Source: Pseudomonas massiliensis | GTDB lineage: Bacteria; Pseudomonadota; Gammaproteobacteria; Pseudomonadales; Pseudomonadaceae | Assembly: GCF_000826105.1 (NCBI RefSeq) | Contig: NZ_CCYK01000007.1 | Location: 1,178,001-1,242,000, forward strand | Direction: 5' to 3' | DNA: 64,000 nucleotides | In this document: positions 27,195 to 34,974 of the stretch, one piece after another | How positions within the stretch are numbered: position 1 is the first letter of the stretch | Layout of the letters: each line of letters starts with the position of its first letter | Translations under genes and position numbers: made by a program | The notes under the pieces: generated by a model | What the model was told of the DNA's origin: nothing | What the model saw: only the letters and a program-made list of their open reading frames with translations | The model's database searches: none

Positions 27195-29636
27195 TCAAGA
27201 GGGTCTATGCAGTTCACCTCCCGGGTTCACGGTGAGAAGAATTCGTCCCCGGGTGTCTTCTAGGGAACGACCTAGCTGCATCTGGTATTCACCGCTCACC
27301 AACGCCCAGCCGCCATCGCTCCAGCGCTCGAACCCATGGCGGGGGATGTTCACCTTCACTGTGCGGGTTTCTTGCGCATCCAACCAGACGCTGCTGAAGC
27401 CGGCGAGCCGGGTCTGTCCCGAAGGGTCTTTGAGGTAAACCTGGATGATTTCCTTGCCAGCGCGAGACGCGCGATTGCCGAGAGTGACTTCGACGCAGAG
27501 GTCGTCCACCTGAGTGCCCGCCAGCACCCACTTGTCGTAGTAGAATTCCGCATAGCCGAGGCCGTGACCGAAGCAAAAGGCAGGCGTCTTGCCTTGGGCG
27601 GCAAAGTGGCGATAGCCGATGTCGCTGCCTTCTCTATATAGCAGGTCGCCCGTGGCATCCGGTGCTAGCGACCAGGCCGGATAATCGGCTTCTTCCCGTG
27701 CGAAAGTGACGGGCAACCGCCCACCCGGCTCGCGCGCTCCACTGAGCACCTGAGCCAGCGCCGAGGCGAATTGCTGACCGGGATACCACGCCATCATCAG
27801 CGCCCTGGCGCACACCATGTCGCAAGTATCGATGGCGTGGGCCGCATTGATAACGACGACGGTGTTCGGATTTACCGCGCACACCCGCCGGATCAATTCC
27901 AGTTGAGCTTCGGGCAATCGGGTGGTGTCGCGATCCACGCTTTCCAGTCCGGCGTCGGCGGTTTCGCCCACCAGCAGCACAACGTGGTCAGCTGCGCTCG
28001 CCATTTCTACGGCTTGTCCCAAAAGGTTATCGGCCGCGGGTGGTTGGCAACCGAACCACAGGCCATGGGCAATGCTGGCCCCGAATCGCAGAGTGAACTT
28101 CAGGGTCACGGTTTCGCCTGCCACCAGCGGGTGATCGACGTAGGCGAACTCGCTCTGCATCAGCTTGCCCATGACATCACCCGATACCGCCTGGCCGTCG
28201 TAGGTCAGACACTCGTGGTCATTGAGCTGTAGCGTGGCCAGACCGGTGCCGCCGATGCAGAAGCGGTAGCTGCCACTCTGCCGTGGGGTAAATACGGTGC
28301 TGGCTTCCACGCGTGCATCACCGCTCAATTCAAGTAGGCTGCCGATGCCCGGCATCTCCTTGAACCACACCATGGAAGTGGTGTTGCGCACTTCGCGCAA
28401 TGCCGCCTCGCTGGCGCTCGCACTGGTGAAAAAGGCGACGTCCAGACCCGGCTGGCCCTTCGCGCTGCGGGGTTCGATGGCGCTCAATGGAGGCAGCCGG
28501 TACGCCGGAGGTACGCCTTCGGCATGATCGACCTGCCACCCAAGGGCATTGAAATGCGCCCTGATGGCCTCTAGTGGGGACAGGGCCTGGGGGGTGATCG
28601 CCACCTTGGCGAACGTACCACCTTGATAGCAGGGTGCGGTCGCGTTGGGGCCGATGACAGCCAGACGCCCCTGAGATGCGAGGTTCAACGGCAATAGCCC
28701 GTCCTCGTTGCGCAACAAGACGAAGCCGGCCGCGGCCGCCTCTTCGAGCACGGCCAGGCGAGCTGCCACTGTCTGCTCATCCGCGGCGTATGGAACCGGA
28801 TGGGCGACCCGTTGCGACAGTCTGCGCAAGCGTTCATTCGCTTCGTCGAGGGCGGCGGTGTCGTTGGGGGCCATCGAGAAAAGCCTGGTCAACTGCGTTC
28901 CCAGATGCCGGGCAGGCCCCGGCATTTCCAGGTCAAGTCCGGCTTGCAAGCTGGCCATGCCATTCCGGGTGCCGAACCAGTCGGAGGTGATCAGGCCGTC
29001 CCAGCGCAGCTCATTCTTGAGCCAGGCACGCAGCACCTGGGCATGCTCGGCGCAGGGCGTGCCGTTGAGCCGGTTGTAGGCAGTCAGCATCGCCCATACG
29101 CCGTTGCGCGCGGCGTATTCGAAGGGCCATAGGTAAACTTCGCGAACGGTGGCCTCATCTACCACCGAATTCATACCGCGCCGATCGGTTTCCGAGTCAT
29201 TGCACACCACATGCTTGGCAACTGCCGCCACGCCGCGACCCTGCACACCGGCAATCCATTGGCTACCCAATTCAGCCGTAAGCTGCGGATCTTCACTGAA
29301 GAGTTCGAAAGCGCGACCGGCGAGCGGACTGCGGGGCAGATTGAGGTTGGGCCCGAGCACAGCCTGCACACCGCTTCGAATGGCTTCGTCACCTACAAGT
29401 TCACCGATGCGCCTCACCAGGCCTCGGTCCCAGGTAGCGCCAAGCGCGACGCCGCATGGCGTGAGCAACGCCAGATCGCGTTCATCCACGCGGCCGCCGG
29501 TGATACCCATAGGCCCATCGGCGAAGCGCACTGAGGTGATCCCCGCGTGAGGCATCGGCGAGGTCGACCACATGTCCCGGCCAGCGGTAAGGCTGAGCTT
29601 TTCTTCAAGGGTCAAGCCGGTCCCGGGGGCATTCAT
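27195..29636 (-). CDS. GH3 beta-glucosidase with PA14 insert
   Basis: 813 residues, no signal peptide, so cytoplasmic. The order is a (beta/alpha)8 domain (~1-300) with substrate-binding KHVVCNDSETDR (~141-152) and the nucleophile in GLITSDWFGT (D219); an alpha/beta sandwich domain; an inserted PA14-like beta domain (~430-560: FTPRQSGSYRFCIGGTGLATLQLN); and a fibronectin III-like C-terminus. PA14-bearing GH3 enzymes act on aryl or short-chain beta-glycosides. The start abuts the stop of the FMN reductase gene (TGA then ATG), so the two are translationally linked. Confidence 0.93.
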   Translation of the reverse strand: MNAPGTGLTLEEKLSLTAGRDMWSTSPMPHAGITSVRFADGPMGITGGRVDERDLALLTPCGVALGATWDRGLVRRIGELVGDEAIRSGVQAVLGPNLNLPRSPLAGRAFELFSEDPQLTAELGSQWIAGVQGRGVAAVAKHVVCNDSETDRRGMNSVVDEATVREVYLWPFEYAARNGVWAMLTAYNRLNGTPCAEHAQVLRAWLKNELRWDGLITSDWFGTRNGMASLQAGLDLEMPGPARHLGTQLTRLFSMAPNDTAALDEANERLRRLSQRVAHPVPYAADEQTVAARLAVLEEAAAAGFVLLRNEDGLLPLNLASQGRLAVIGPNATAPCYQGGTFAKVAITPQALSPLEAIRAHFNALGWQVDHAEGVPPAYRLPPLSAIEPRSAKGQPGLDVAFFTSASASEAALREVRNTTSMVWFKEMPGIGSLLELSGDARVEASTVFTPRQSGSYRFCIGGTGLATLQLNDHECLTYDGQAVSGDVMGKLMQSEFAYVDHPLVAGETVTLKFTLRFGASIAHGLWFGCQPPAADNLLGQAVEMASAADHVVLLVGETADAGLESVDRDTTRLPEAQLELIRRVCAVNPNTVVVINAAHAIDTCDMVCARALMMAWYPGQQFASALAQVLSGAREPGGRLPVTFAREEADYPAWSLAPDATGDLLYREGSDIGYRHFAAQGKTPAFCFGHGLGYAEFYYDKWVLAGTQVDDLCVEVTLGNRASRAGKEIIQVYLKDPSGQTRLAGFSSVWLDAQETRTVKVNIPRHGFERWSDGGWALVSGEYQMQLGRSLEDTRGRILLTVNPGGELHRPS

Positions 29637-30251
29637 TCAAAGGCTCCTGGCCAGGCGCTTCGCATGGGCGAAGTCCAAGACCTGCTCGGCAAGCAACTGC
29701 AAGGACTGGTGGACCGAGGCGTCGGTGCATTCGCCTTCGCTGCCGAATAACCGGGTACCCGCAGTGTTCAAGGTGACTCCCAGCGGCGTTGGCCAGCCGC
29801 GCAGCGCGTGCACGATCGAGCGCAGGGCGCCCAGCGTGCTGTTGCAGCCTTGCCAGCCCGCGGCGGTGACGATGCAACCCGTGGCGCGACCGTCAAGGTA
29901 GACGCGGGTATCGGCGCGCAGGTCTTCGAGCAGGTCAATGGCGTTTTTCACCAGGCCTGACACGCCCCCGTGATACCCAGGGGAAGCCAGCAATATTCCA
30001 TCGGCCTGGCGAACGGCTTCCACCAGCGCGGTCTGGCCTTCGGTGCGGGCCTGGCACTCCGGGGAGTAGGCGGGCAGGGCAGCCAGCTCAGCGCCTCCGA
30101 ACAGCAGGGTGCGGGCACCCTTCGAGCGCGCATGGTCCAGGGCGGTACGCAGGGCGTTCTCGGTGCTGGAACCGGGGCGGGTGGTGCCGCCGATGCCGAC
30201 CAGCAGCGGGCGATGGTCGCCGATTCGGCTTTTTGCGAGCACTTCAGACAT
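29637..30251 (-). CDS. NAD(P)H-dependent FMN reductase
   Basis: 204 residues with a flavodoxin-like fold. The FMN phosphate loop is GGTTRPGSSTENALR (~21-35) and SPGYHGGVSGLVKNAIDLLED marks the family. It reduces FMN with NAD(P)H. Fourteen bases separate it from the luciferase-like gene upstream and none from the glycosidase downstream. The pairing suggests that it supplies FMNH2 to the monooxygenase. Confidence 0.92.
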   Translation of the reverse strand: MSEVLAKSRIGDHRPLLVGIGGTTRPGSSTENALRTALDHARSKGARTLLFGGAELAALPAYSPECQARTEGQTALVEAVRQADGILLASPGYHGGVSGLVKNAIDLLEDLRADTRVYLDGRATGCIVTAAGWQGCNSTLGALRSIVHALRGWPTPLGVTLNTAGTRLFGSEGECTDASVHQSLQLLAEQVLDFAHAKRLARSL

Positions 30252-30265
30252 GGCTAGCTCCTGTT

Positions 30266-31363
30266 TCAGCGCAGTCGAGGCATGACGTCACGGGCCATGA
30301 GGGCCATCGACTGGTTGCCCAGGCGAAGCCGCTCGGCCGTCAACGGACCGTTGGTGAACCCCATCAGTACATTGCCGATGCCAAGCTCACGGTGCTGTTG
30401 CAGTTCAGCCGCTACGGTGTCCGGACTGCCGTGTAGACACCAGGTCTTGATCCAGCCTTCGCTGAAGCAGTCCGGGTGCGGATGCAGCTCCACGCCACTG
30501 AGTCTTTCAGCACGTTTGTTGAAGCTGTATTCACGCTCGATGGACGTTTTGTAGGCGGTGAGGATCTGATGCAGCTCGTCTTCCGCCTGTTCGTCGGTCG
30601 GGGCGACATGCACGCATTGGTAAGTGTGAGTGGTCCAGGACAGCGCATGCTCGACCACCTCATCGCTGTGGCCGGCGGCCAGCAATGCATCGCGATAGCG
30701 GGTGAAATAGCGGCTCAGGTGCCCGAAGGGCTCGGTGGTTGCAGGTACTGGCGGGGTAAAGGCCGGGATGAAAGCAGGCCAGCCATTGTCGGCGGCGCGT
30801 TGCATGCTGGTTTCACGCAACGCTACGGGCATGATTCGGTTGAACGGCTTGTTCCGGTATGCGCCGGGCACGATCCGCTGCACCATGGCACCTTTGTAAT
30901 GAGCCGTCTCGAAGCTGATAGGCTCGTCCTCGATCTTCTTGGTCCAGAGCTGGCTGACGATATCGAGGTTTTCCTGAAGCATGGCCGAGGCCTGCTTATA
31001 GTTGACCCCAAAACCAATCATTTCCTCGGGCGTCGTGCCACTGCCGATCCCAACCAGCAGGCGGCCTTCGGTCAGCTGGTCGAGCAGGTTGATACGTTCG
31101 GCAAAGCGCACCGGATGGTGCAGCGGCACGGTGGTAACTGACATACCGAAGTGGATGCGCTTCAGTGTGCCTGCCAGGTAGGCGGCAAACATGAAGGGGT
31201 CGCTGCACATGGGGGCGTAGCCGGTGAAATGGTGGTCAGGCATGAAGACTGCGTCAAAACCCAGATCCTCAGCCAGGCGTGCATGGTCGGCGAGGGCATC
31301 CATAACGTACTTGTCTTCATGAGGGCCGCTTGAGCGTCCGACCAGGAACGTGGAAAAGCGCAT
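30266..31363 (-). CDS. Luciferase-like flavin-dependent monooxygenase
   Basis: 365 residues, a TIM barrel of the bacterial luciferase superfamily. DLGFDAVFMPDHHFTGYAP, a segment ending GMSVTTVPLHHPVRFAE, and GRLLVGIGSGTTPEEMIGFG are the expected flavin and substrate-site segments. These enzymes use reduced FMN from a partner reductase, encoded here by the next gene. First gene of the run and divergent from a TetR gene. The substrate is unknown; an aglycone released by the GH3 enzyme is the favoured guess. Confidence 0.92.
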   Translation of the reverse strand: MRFSTFLVGRSSGPHEDKYVMDALADHARLAEDLGFDAVFMPDHHFTGYAPMCSDPFMFAAYLAGTLKRIHFGMSVTTVPLHHPVRFAERINLLDQLTEGRLLVGIGSGTTPEEMIGFGVNYKQASAMLQENLDIVSQLWTKKIEDEPISFETAHYKGAMVQRIVPGAYRNKPFNRIMPVALRETSMQRAADNGWPAFIPAFTPPVPATTEPFGHLSRYFTRYRDALLAAGHSDEVVEHALSWTTHTYQCVHVAPTDEQAEDELHQILTAYKTSIEREYSFNKRAERLSGVELHPHPDCFSEGWIKTWCLHGSPDTVAAELQQHRELGIGNVLMGFTNGPLTAERLRLGNQSMALMARDVMPRLR

Positions 31364-31435
31364 GGCGCAGACTCCTTGTTGTTTTATTGGAATGGAGCGT
31401 CACAGACTCTTGTCTTTACTAGAACTAGAATACTG

Positions 31436-31451
31436 ATTCGTGTTTTCGAAT
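31436..31451. promoter_or_regulatory. Inverted repeat in the LLM/TetR divergent region
   Basis: ATTCG-N6-CGAAT lies in the AT-rich core of the 219-base divergent region, 72 bases from the monooxygenase start and 131 from the TetR start. CTAGAACTAGAATAC next to it adds more symmetry. A TetR operator is plausible. Confidence 0.4.
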
Positions 31452-31582
31452 ATAGTCATGCGCGCAAGAGGCGTCAACCTGATCAGCGATGATATTTTCC
31501 GGGCGCGGCTGTCCCTGTTCCCGGACCGTCACCCTAAGCTAGACTGCTGCGGCCCGATCAGAACAAAAGGCTTGTGCGACTG

Positions 31583-32227
31583 ATGACTGAAGCGACATGC
31601 GACAAGATGCCCAAGCAGGATCGCAGCCGCGCCTCGTTGGAGCGGCTGATGACCGCCACGCGGGAAATCCTCCACGACGGCACCTTCGAACATCTGACCA
31701 TCGCCGGCATCAGCAAGCGCTCGGGGGTTTCGACGGGCTCTATCTATGCCCGTTTCAAAGGCAAGGATGAGTTGTTCCGCGCGGTCATGGCCCTGGTGCT
31801 CGAAGAAATCGACGAAGAATGGGCGCAGCACATCGAGCGATTGGGCAAGCAGGAATTGAGGCTGCAGGCCCTGGTGCCAGCAGCGGTTGGCCTGCTCGGT
31901 GACCATCTGCATCGTCACGCGGCCATGCTGCGGCCTTTCATGGCTCATGCCCATGACGAACATGTGGCACGCCGAGGCAAAGCGTCTTTCAGGCTGACGT
32001 CGGAAAGCTTTATCACGCTGCTGTTGCAGGCCCGCGAAGAGATCCATCACCCACGGCCGGAACATGCAGTCGCCAGTTGTTTCACCATCGCCTATGCCGC
32101 CTTCGCACGCTTCTTTGGCCTAGGCTCGGCCGCCGATGCCGCGGGTGAGGGGGACTGGGAAGCCCTCAAACAGGATCTGGGCGACATGTGCCTGGGGTTC
32201 CTGATGCATACGGCACATAAGGCGTGA
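31583..32227 (+). CDS. TetR-family regulator
   Basis: 214 residues from ATG 31583; GTG 31574 is possible but too close to AAAGG. The N-terminal helix-turn-helix is typical (LTIAGISKRSGVSTGSIYARFKGKDELFRAVM, ~35-66, in two adjoining helices plus the YxRF segment). The C-terminal ligand and dimerisation domain is all-helical. Divergent from the monooxygenase gene, so it probably represses that operon until a substrate or aglycone binds. Confidence 0.9.
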   Translation: MTEATCDKMPKQDRSRASLERLMTATREILHDGTFEHLTIAGISKRSGVSTGSIYARFKGKDELFRAVMALVLEEIDEEWAQHIERLGKQELRLQALVPAAVGLLGDHLHRHAAMLRPFMAHAHDEHVARRGKASFRLTSESFITLLLQAREEIHHPRPEHAVASCFTIAYAAFARFFGLGSAADAAGEGDWEALKQDLGDMCLGFLMHTAHKA

Positions 32228-32305
32228 GGGTGCTCCGGACACGAGCAGAATGCTGCTGATGCTCACTACCGGCTGCCTCTATTGCCGTCACAGGCGACTG
32301 CTGCG

Positions 32306-33016
32306 CTATCGTTCTCCGTAAGCCGATCCATCCAGCGCGAATGCCACCGCCGCCTGTGCATGGAGCAGCGTGGTGTCGAGCAGGGGGAGGGCGCTGTGCT
32401 CAGGCTTGATCAGCAGGCCTATCTCGGTGCACCCGAGGATGATGGACTCAGCGCCCCGAGCAGCCAGCGAGGCTATTACGTGCTGATAAACTTTGCGCGA
32501 CTCATCGCTTATCACCCCGACGCAGAGCTCTTCGAAGATGATCCGATGTACCTCTCGGCGTTCCTGTGCGTCGGGCACCAGTACGGTCAGGCCCATGGCC
32601 GTGAGGCGGTCTTTGAGAAAGGCCTGTTCCATGGTGAACGCAGTGCCCAGCAAGCCCACCTTCAGCGTTCCACTCTCCAGGGCGGCCTGGCTGGTGGGGT
32701 CGGCGATGTGTACAAATGGAATGCCCACCGCCGCCTCGATCGCCGGGGCAACCTTGTGCATGGTGTTGGTACACAGCAGGATGCATTCGGCGCCGCCCGC
32801 CTCGAGCCGGCACGCGGCATCGGCGAGTATTGCCGCGGCATCGTCCCAACGCCCGGCGTGCTGAGCGCGTTCGATGGGCCCAAAATCCACGCTGTACAGC
32901 AGCAATCGGGCTGAGCGCAGTGGCCCCAGTTGGTCGCGAACCTGTCGATTGATCAGCCGATAATATTCGGCGGTCGACTCCCAGCTCATACCGCCGATAA
33001 GGCCAATGGTACGCAT
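32306..33016 (-). CDS. Aspartate/glutamate racemase family protein
   Basis: 236 residues. The opening IGLIGGMSWESTAEYY and the two catalytic cysteines in LCTNTMH (C82) and LGCTEIG (C196) place it in the PLP-independent Asp/Glu racemase family. Both catalytic cysteines are present, so activity is expected; amino acid specificity is not readable. It converges on the TetR gene (79 bases between). The start ATG is followed upstream by the palindrome and tandem array. Confidence 0.92.
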   Translation of the reverse strand: MRTIGLIGGMSWESTAEYYRLINRQVRDQLGPLRSARLLLYSVDFGPIERAQHAGRWDDAAAILADAACRLEAGGAECILLCTNTMHKVAPAIEAAVGIPFVHIADPTSQAALESGTLKVGLLGTAFTMEQAFLKDRLTAMGLTVLVPDAQERREVHRIIFEELCVGVISDESRKVYQHVIASLAARGAESIILGCTEIGLLIKPEHSALPLLDTTLLHAQAAVAFALDGSAYGER

Positions 33017-33090
33017 GCTTCGCTCCGGTGGTAGTGATCAGGCGGGAGAGGTTTCAGTACCCATGATTGTCGGTTGGTACCTTAAGGCAC

Positions 33091-33109
33091 CCTGGCGATC
33101 ATCGCCAGG
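33091..33109. repeat. 19-bp perfect palindrome before the tandem array
   Basis: CCTGGCGAT-C-ATCGCCAGG, two 9-bp arms around a single C, 17 bases before the first partial 92-bp unit. It may be a terminator or a REP-like element belonging to the array. Confidence 0.6.
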
Positions 33110-33125
33110 GGCTATGCCGCAGTTA

Positions 33126-33639
33126 CAGCTGGGGATGGGCGCCAGGGGAGCCTGGTATTCGGCAGCTTCGCTACCTCCTACCGAAGGCTGGGCCTACCAC
33201 AATGGGACCCAGCGCCAGCTGGGGAATGGGCGCTGGGGGGAGCCCGGTATTCGGCAGCTTCGCTACCTCCTACCGAAGGCTGGGCCTACCACGGTGGGAC
33301 CCAGCGCCAGCTGGGGAGTGGGCGCTGGGGGGAGCCTGGTATTCGGCAGCTTCGCTACCTCCTACCGAAGGCTGGGCCTACCACGGTGGGACCCAGCGCC
33401 AGCTGGGGAATGGGTGCCGGGGGGAGCCTGGTATTCGGCAGCTTCGCTACCTCCTACCGAAGGCTGGGCCTACCACAGTGGGACCCAGCGCCAGCTGGGG
33501 AATGGGCGCTGGGGGGAGCCTGGTATTCGGCAGCTTCGCTACCTCCTACCGAAGGCTGGGCCTACCACAGTGGGACCCAGCGCCAGCTGGGGAATGGGCT
33601 CTGGGGGGAGCCCGGTATTCGGCAGCTTCGCTACCTCCT
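33126..33639. repeat. 92-bp tandem repeat array
   Basis: The motif TATTCGGCAGCTTCGC begins at 33156, 33248, 33340, 33432, 33524 and 33616, exactly 92 bases apart. There are five complete units plus partial units at both ends. Units differ at only a few positions. Each unit carries a 9-bp stem, CCCAGCGCC / GGCGCTGGG (33208-33216 and 33229-33237 in unit 1; one or two mismatches in units 3 and 5), and a second stem TTCGG...CCGAA (33158/33181). Because 92 is not a multiple of three, each reading frame rotates through three translations, so coding is unlikely. Confidence 0.93.
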
Positions 33640-33663
33640 GCATGGGGTTGCGGGCCCGTCACC

Positions 33664-34962
33664 TCACTTGGAAGATACCTGGCCCAGGTCGTCCGCGGAG
33701 GTGCCCTTCATATCGCTTTCGCGCAGGTCCCTTACCTGGGCAGGCGTGACGGCCGAGCCCTGGTTGCCCCAGCTGGTGCGAATGAAGTTCACCACATCAG
33801 CCACTTGCTGGTCCGACAGGCGCCAGGCGTAGCCGGGCATGGTGAAGCTGGACGGCGCGGTATGGGTCGGGATCAGGATGCCGCCGCGCAGCACGATATG
33901 TACCAACGAGGTGGCGTCCTCGGTCTGGACCACCGGGTTGCCGGCCAGCGCCGGGAACACCCGGGTATAGCCCTTGCCGTCGGTGCGGTGGCAGGCAGCG
34001 CAATTGTCTACGTAGACTGATGCTCCCGGCTTGCTGTCGTCCCCCTTCCACAAGGCATCGCCCACGGTGCGGTCATACGCCTGGGGGCTGTCGTTCGGGT
34101 TCACCGGCGGCAGGGTTTTCAGGTAGCGGGCAATGGCGGTGAGGTCCGCGTCGTTCATGTACTGCATGCTGTGCTCGACTACGTCGCTCATACCGCCGAA
34201 CACTGCCGCGCGGTCGCTGCGGCCGGTCTTGAGGAACGCCACCAGGTCAGCTTCGCTCCAGCTGCCCAGGCCGTCTCGATGGTCGCCGCGCAGGCTCTTG
34301 GCGATCCAGCCCTCCAAGGGCGCAGAGCCCGCCAGGAAGTCGCTGCCGTCGGAGGCGCTCAGGGCTTTCTCTTGCATGGTGATGGCCCGCGGTGTATGGC
34401 AGGCGCCACAGTGGCCTAGGCCCTCGACCAGGTAGGCGCCGCGGTCTATCACGGCGTCCGCGCCAGCGGCCTGGAACGGCTCTACCTTGGGAGCGAACGT
34501 GGCGCGCCAGATGGACAAGGGCCAGCGCATGCTCAGTGGCCAGGGAATGTCCACGAGCTTGTTGTCCTGCGCCACGGGCTGCACACCGTGCATGAAGTAG
34601 GCGTACAGCGCCTGCATGTCCTGGTCGCTGACCCGGGCGTAGGAGGGATAGGGCATGGCGGGGTAGAGCGTGCTGCCGCTCTTGCCGATGCCGTGCCGTA
34701 CGGCCTGGTCGAAGTCTTCGAACGAATAACCGCCGATGCCGGTGCTGTCCGGGGTGATATTGGTGGAATAAATGGTGCCGATGGGGGTTTCCATGGGCAG
34801 CCCGCCGGCGAAGGGCTTGCCGCCCTTGGCGGTATGGCAGGCGACGCAGTCACCAGCGCGCGCCAGGTATTCCCCCTTTTTCACCAGGGCATCGGGGCTG
34901 TTTTCCGCGGCCCATAGGGGCAGGCTGGCCAAGGCCAGGGAGGCGATGAACATTGTTTTCAT
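33664..34962 (-). CDS. Triheme cytochrome c subunit of gluconate-type dehydrogenase
   Basis: 432 residues from ATG 34962 (AAGGAG eight bases upstream; ATG 34968 is too close). A signal peptide ends LWAAE. Three c-type heme sites are present: CVACH (~40), CGACH (~186) and CAACH (~325). It takes electrons from the FAD subunit and passes them to ubiquinone or a terminal oxidase at the outer face of the inner membrane. Third gene of the dehydrogenase operon, 12 bases after the flavoprotein gene. Confidence 0.93.
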   Translation of the reverse strand: MKTMFIASLALASLPLWAAENSPDALVKKGEYLARAGDCVACHTAKGGKPFAGGLPMETPIGTIYSTNITPDSTGIGGYSFEDFDQAVRHGIGKSGSTLYPAMPYPSYARVSDQDMQALYAYFMHGVQPVAQDNKLVDIPWPLSMRWPLSIWRATFAPKVEPFQAAGADAVIDRGAYLVEGLGHCGACHTPRAITMQEKALSASDGSDFLAGSAPLEGWIAKSLRGDHRDGLGSWSEADLVAFLKTGRSDRAAVFGGMSDVVEHSMQYMNDADLTAIARYLKTLPPVNPNDSPQAYDRTVGDALWKGDDSKPGASVYVDNCAACHRTDGKGYTRVFPALAGNPVVQTEDATSLVHIVLRGGILIPTHTAPSSFTMPGYAWRLSDQQVADVVNFIRTSWGNQGSAVTPAQVRDLRESDMKGTSADDLGQVSSK

Positions 34963-34974
34963 GGTCATCGCTCC

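Noticed and set aside
33126..33639. CRISPR array
   Set aside because: Units are contiguous and nearly identical over the whole 92 bases, with no variable spacers, and no cas gene is near.
33006..34020. Two long plus-strand open frames (247 and 317 codons) across the tandem array
   Set aside because: They exist because the 92-bp unit has no stop in any plus frame. The period is not a multiple of three, the products rotate through three meanings, and the longer frame runs antisense into the cytochrome gene.
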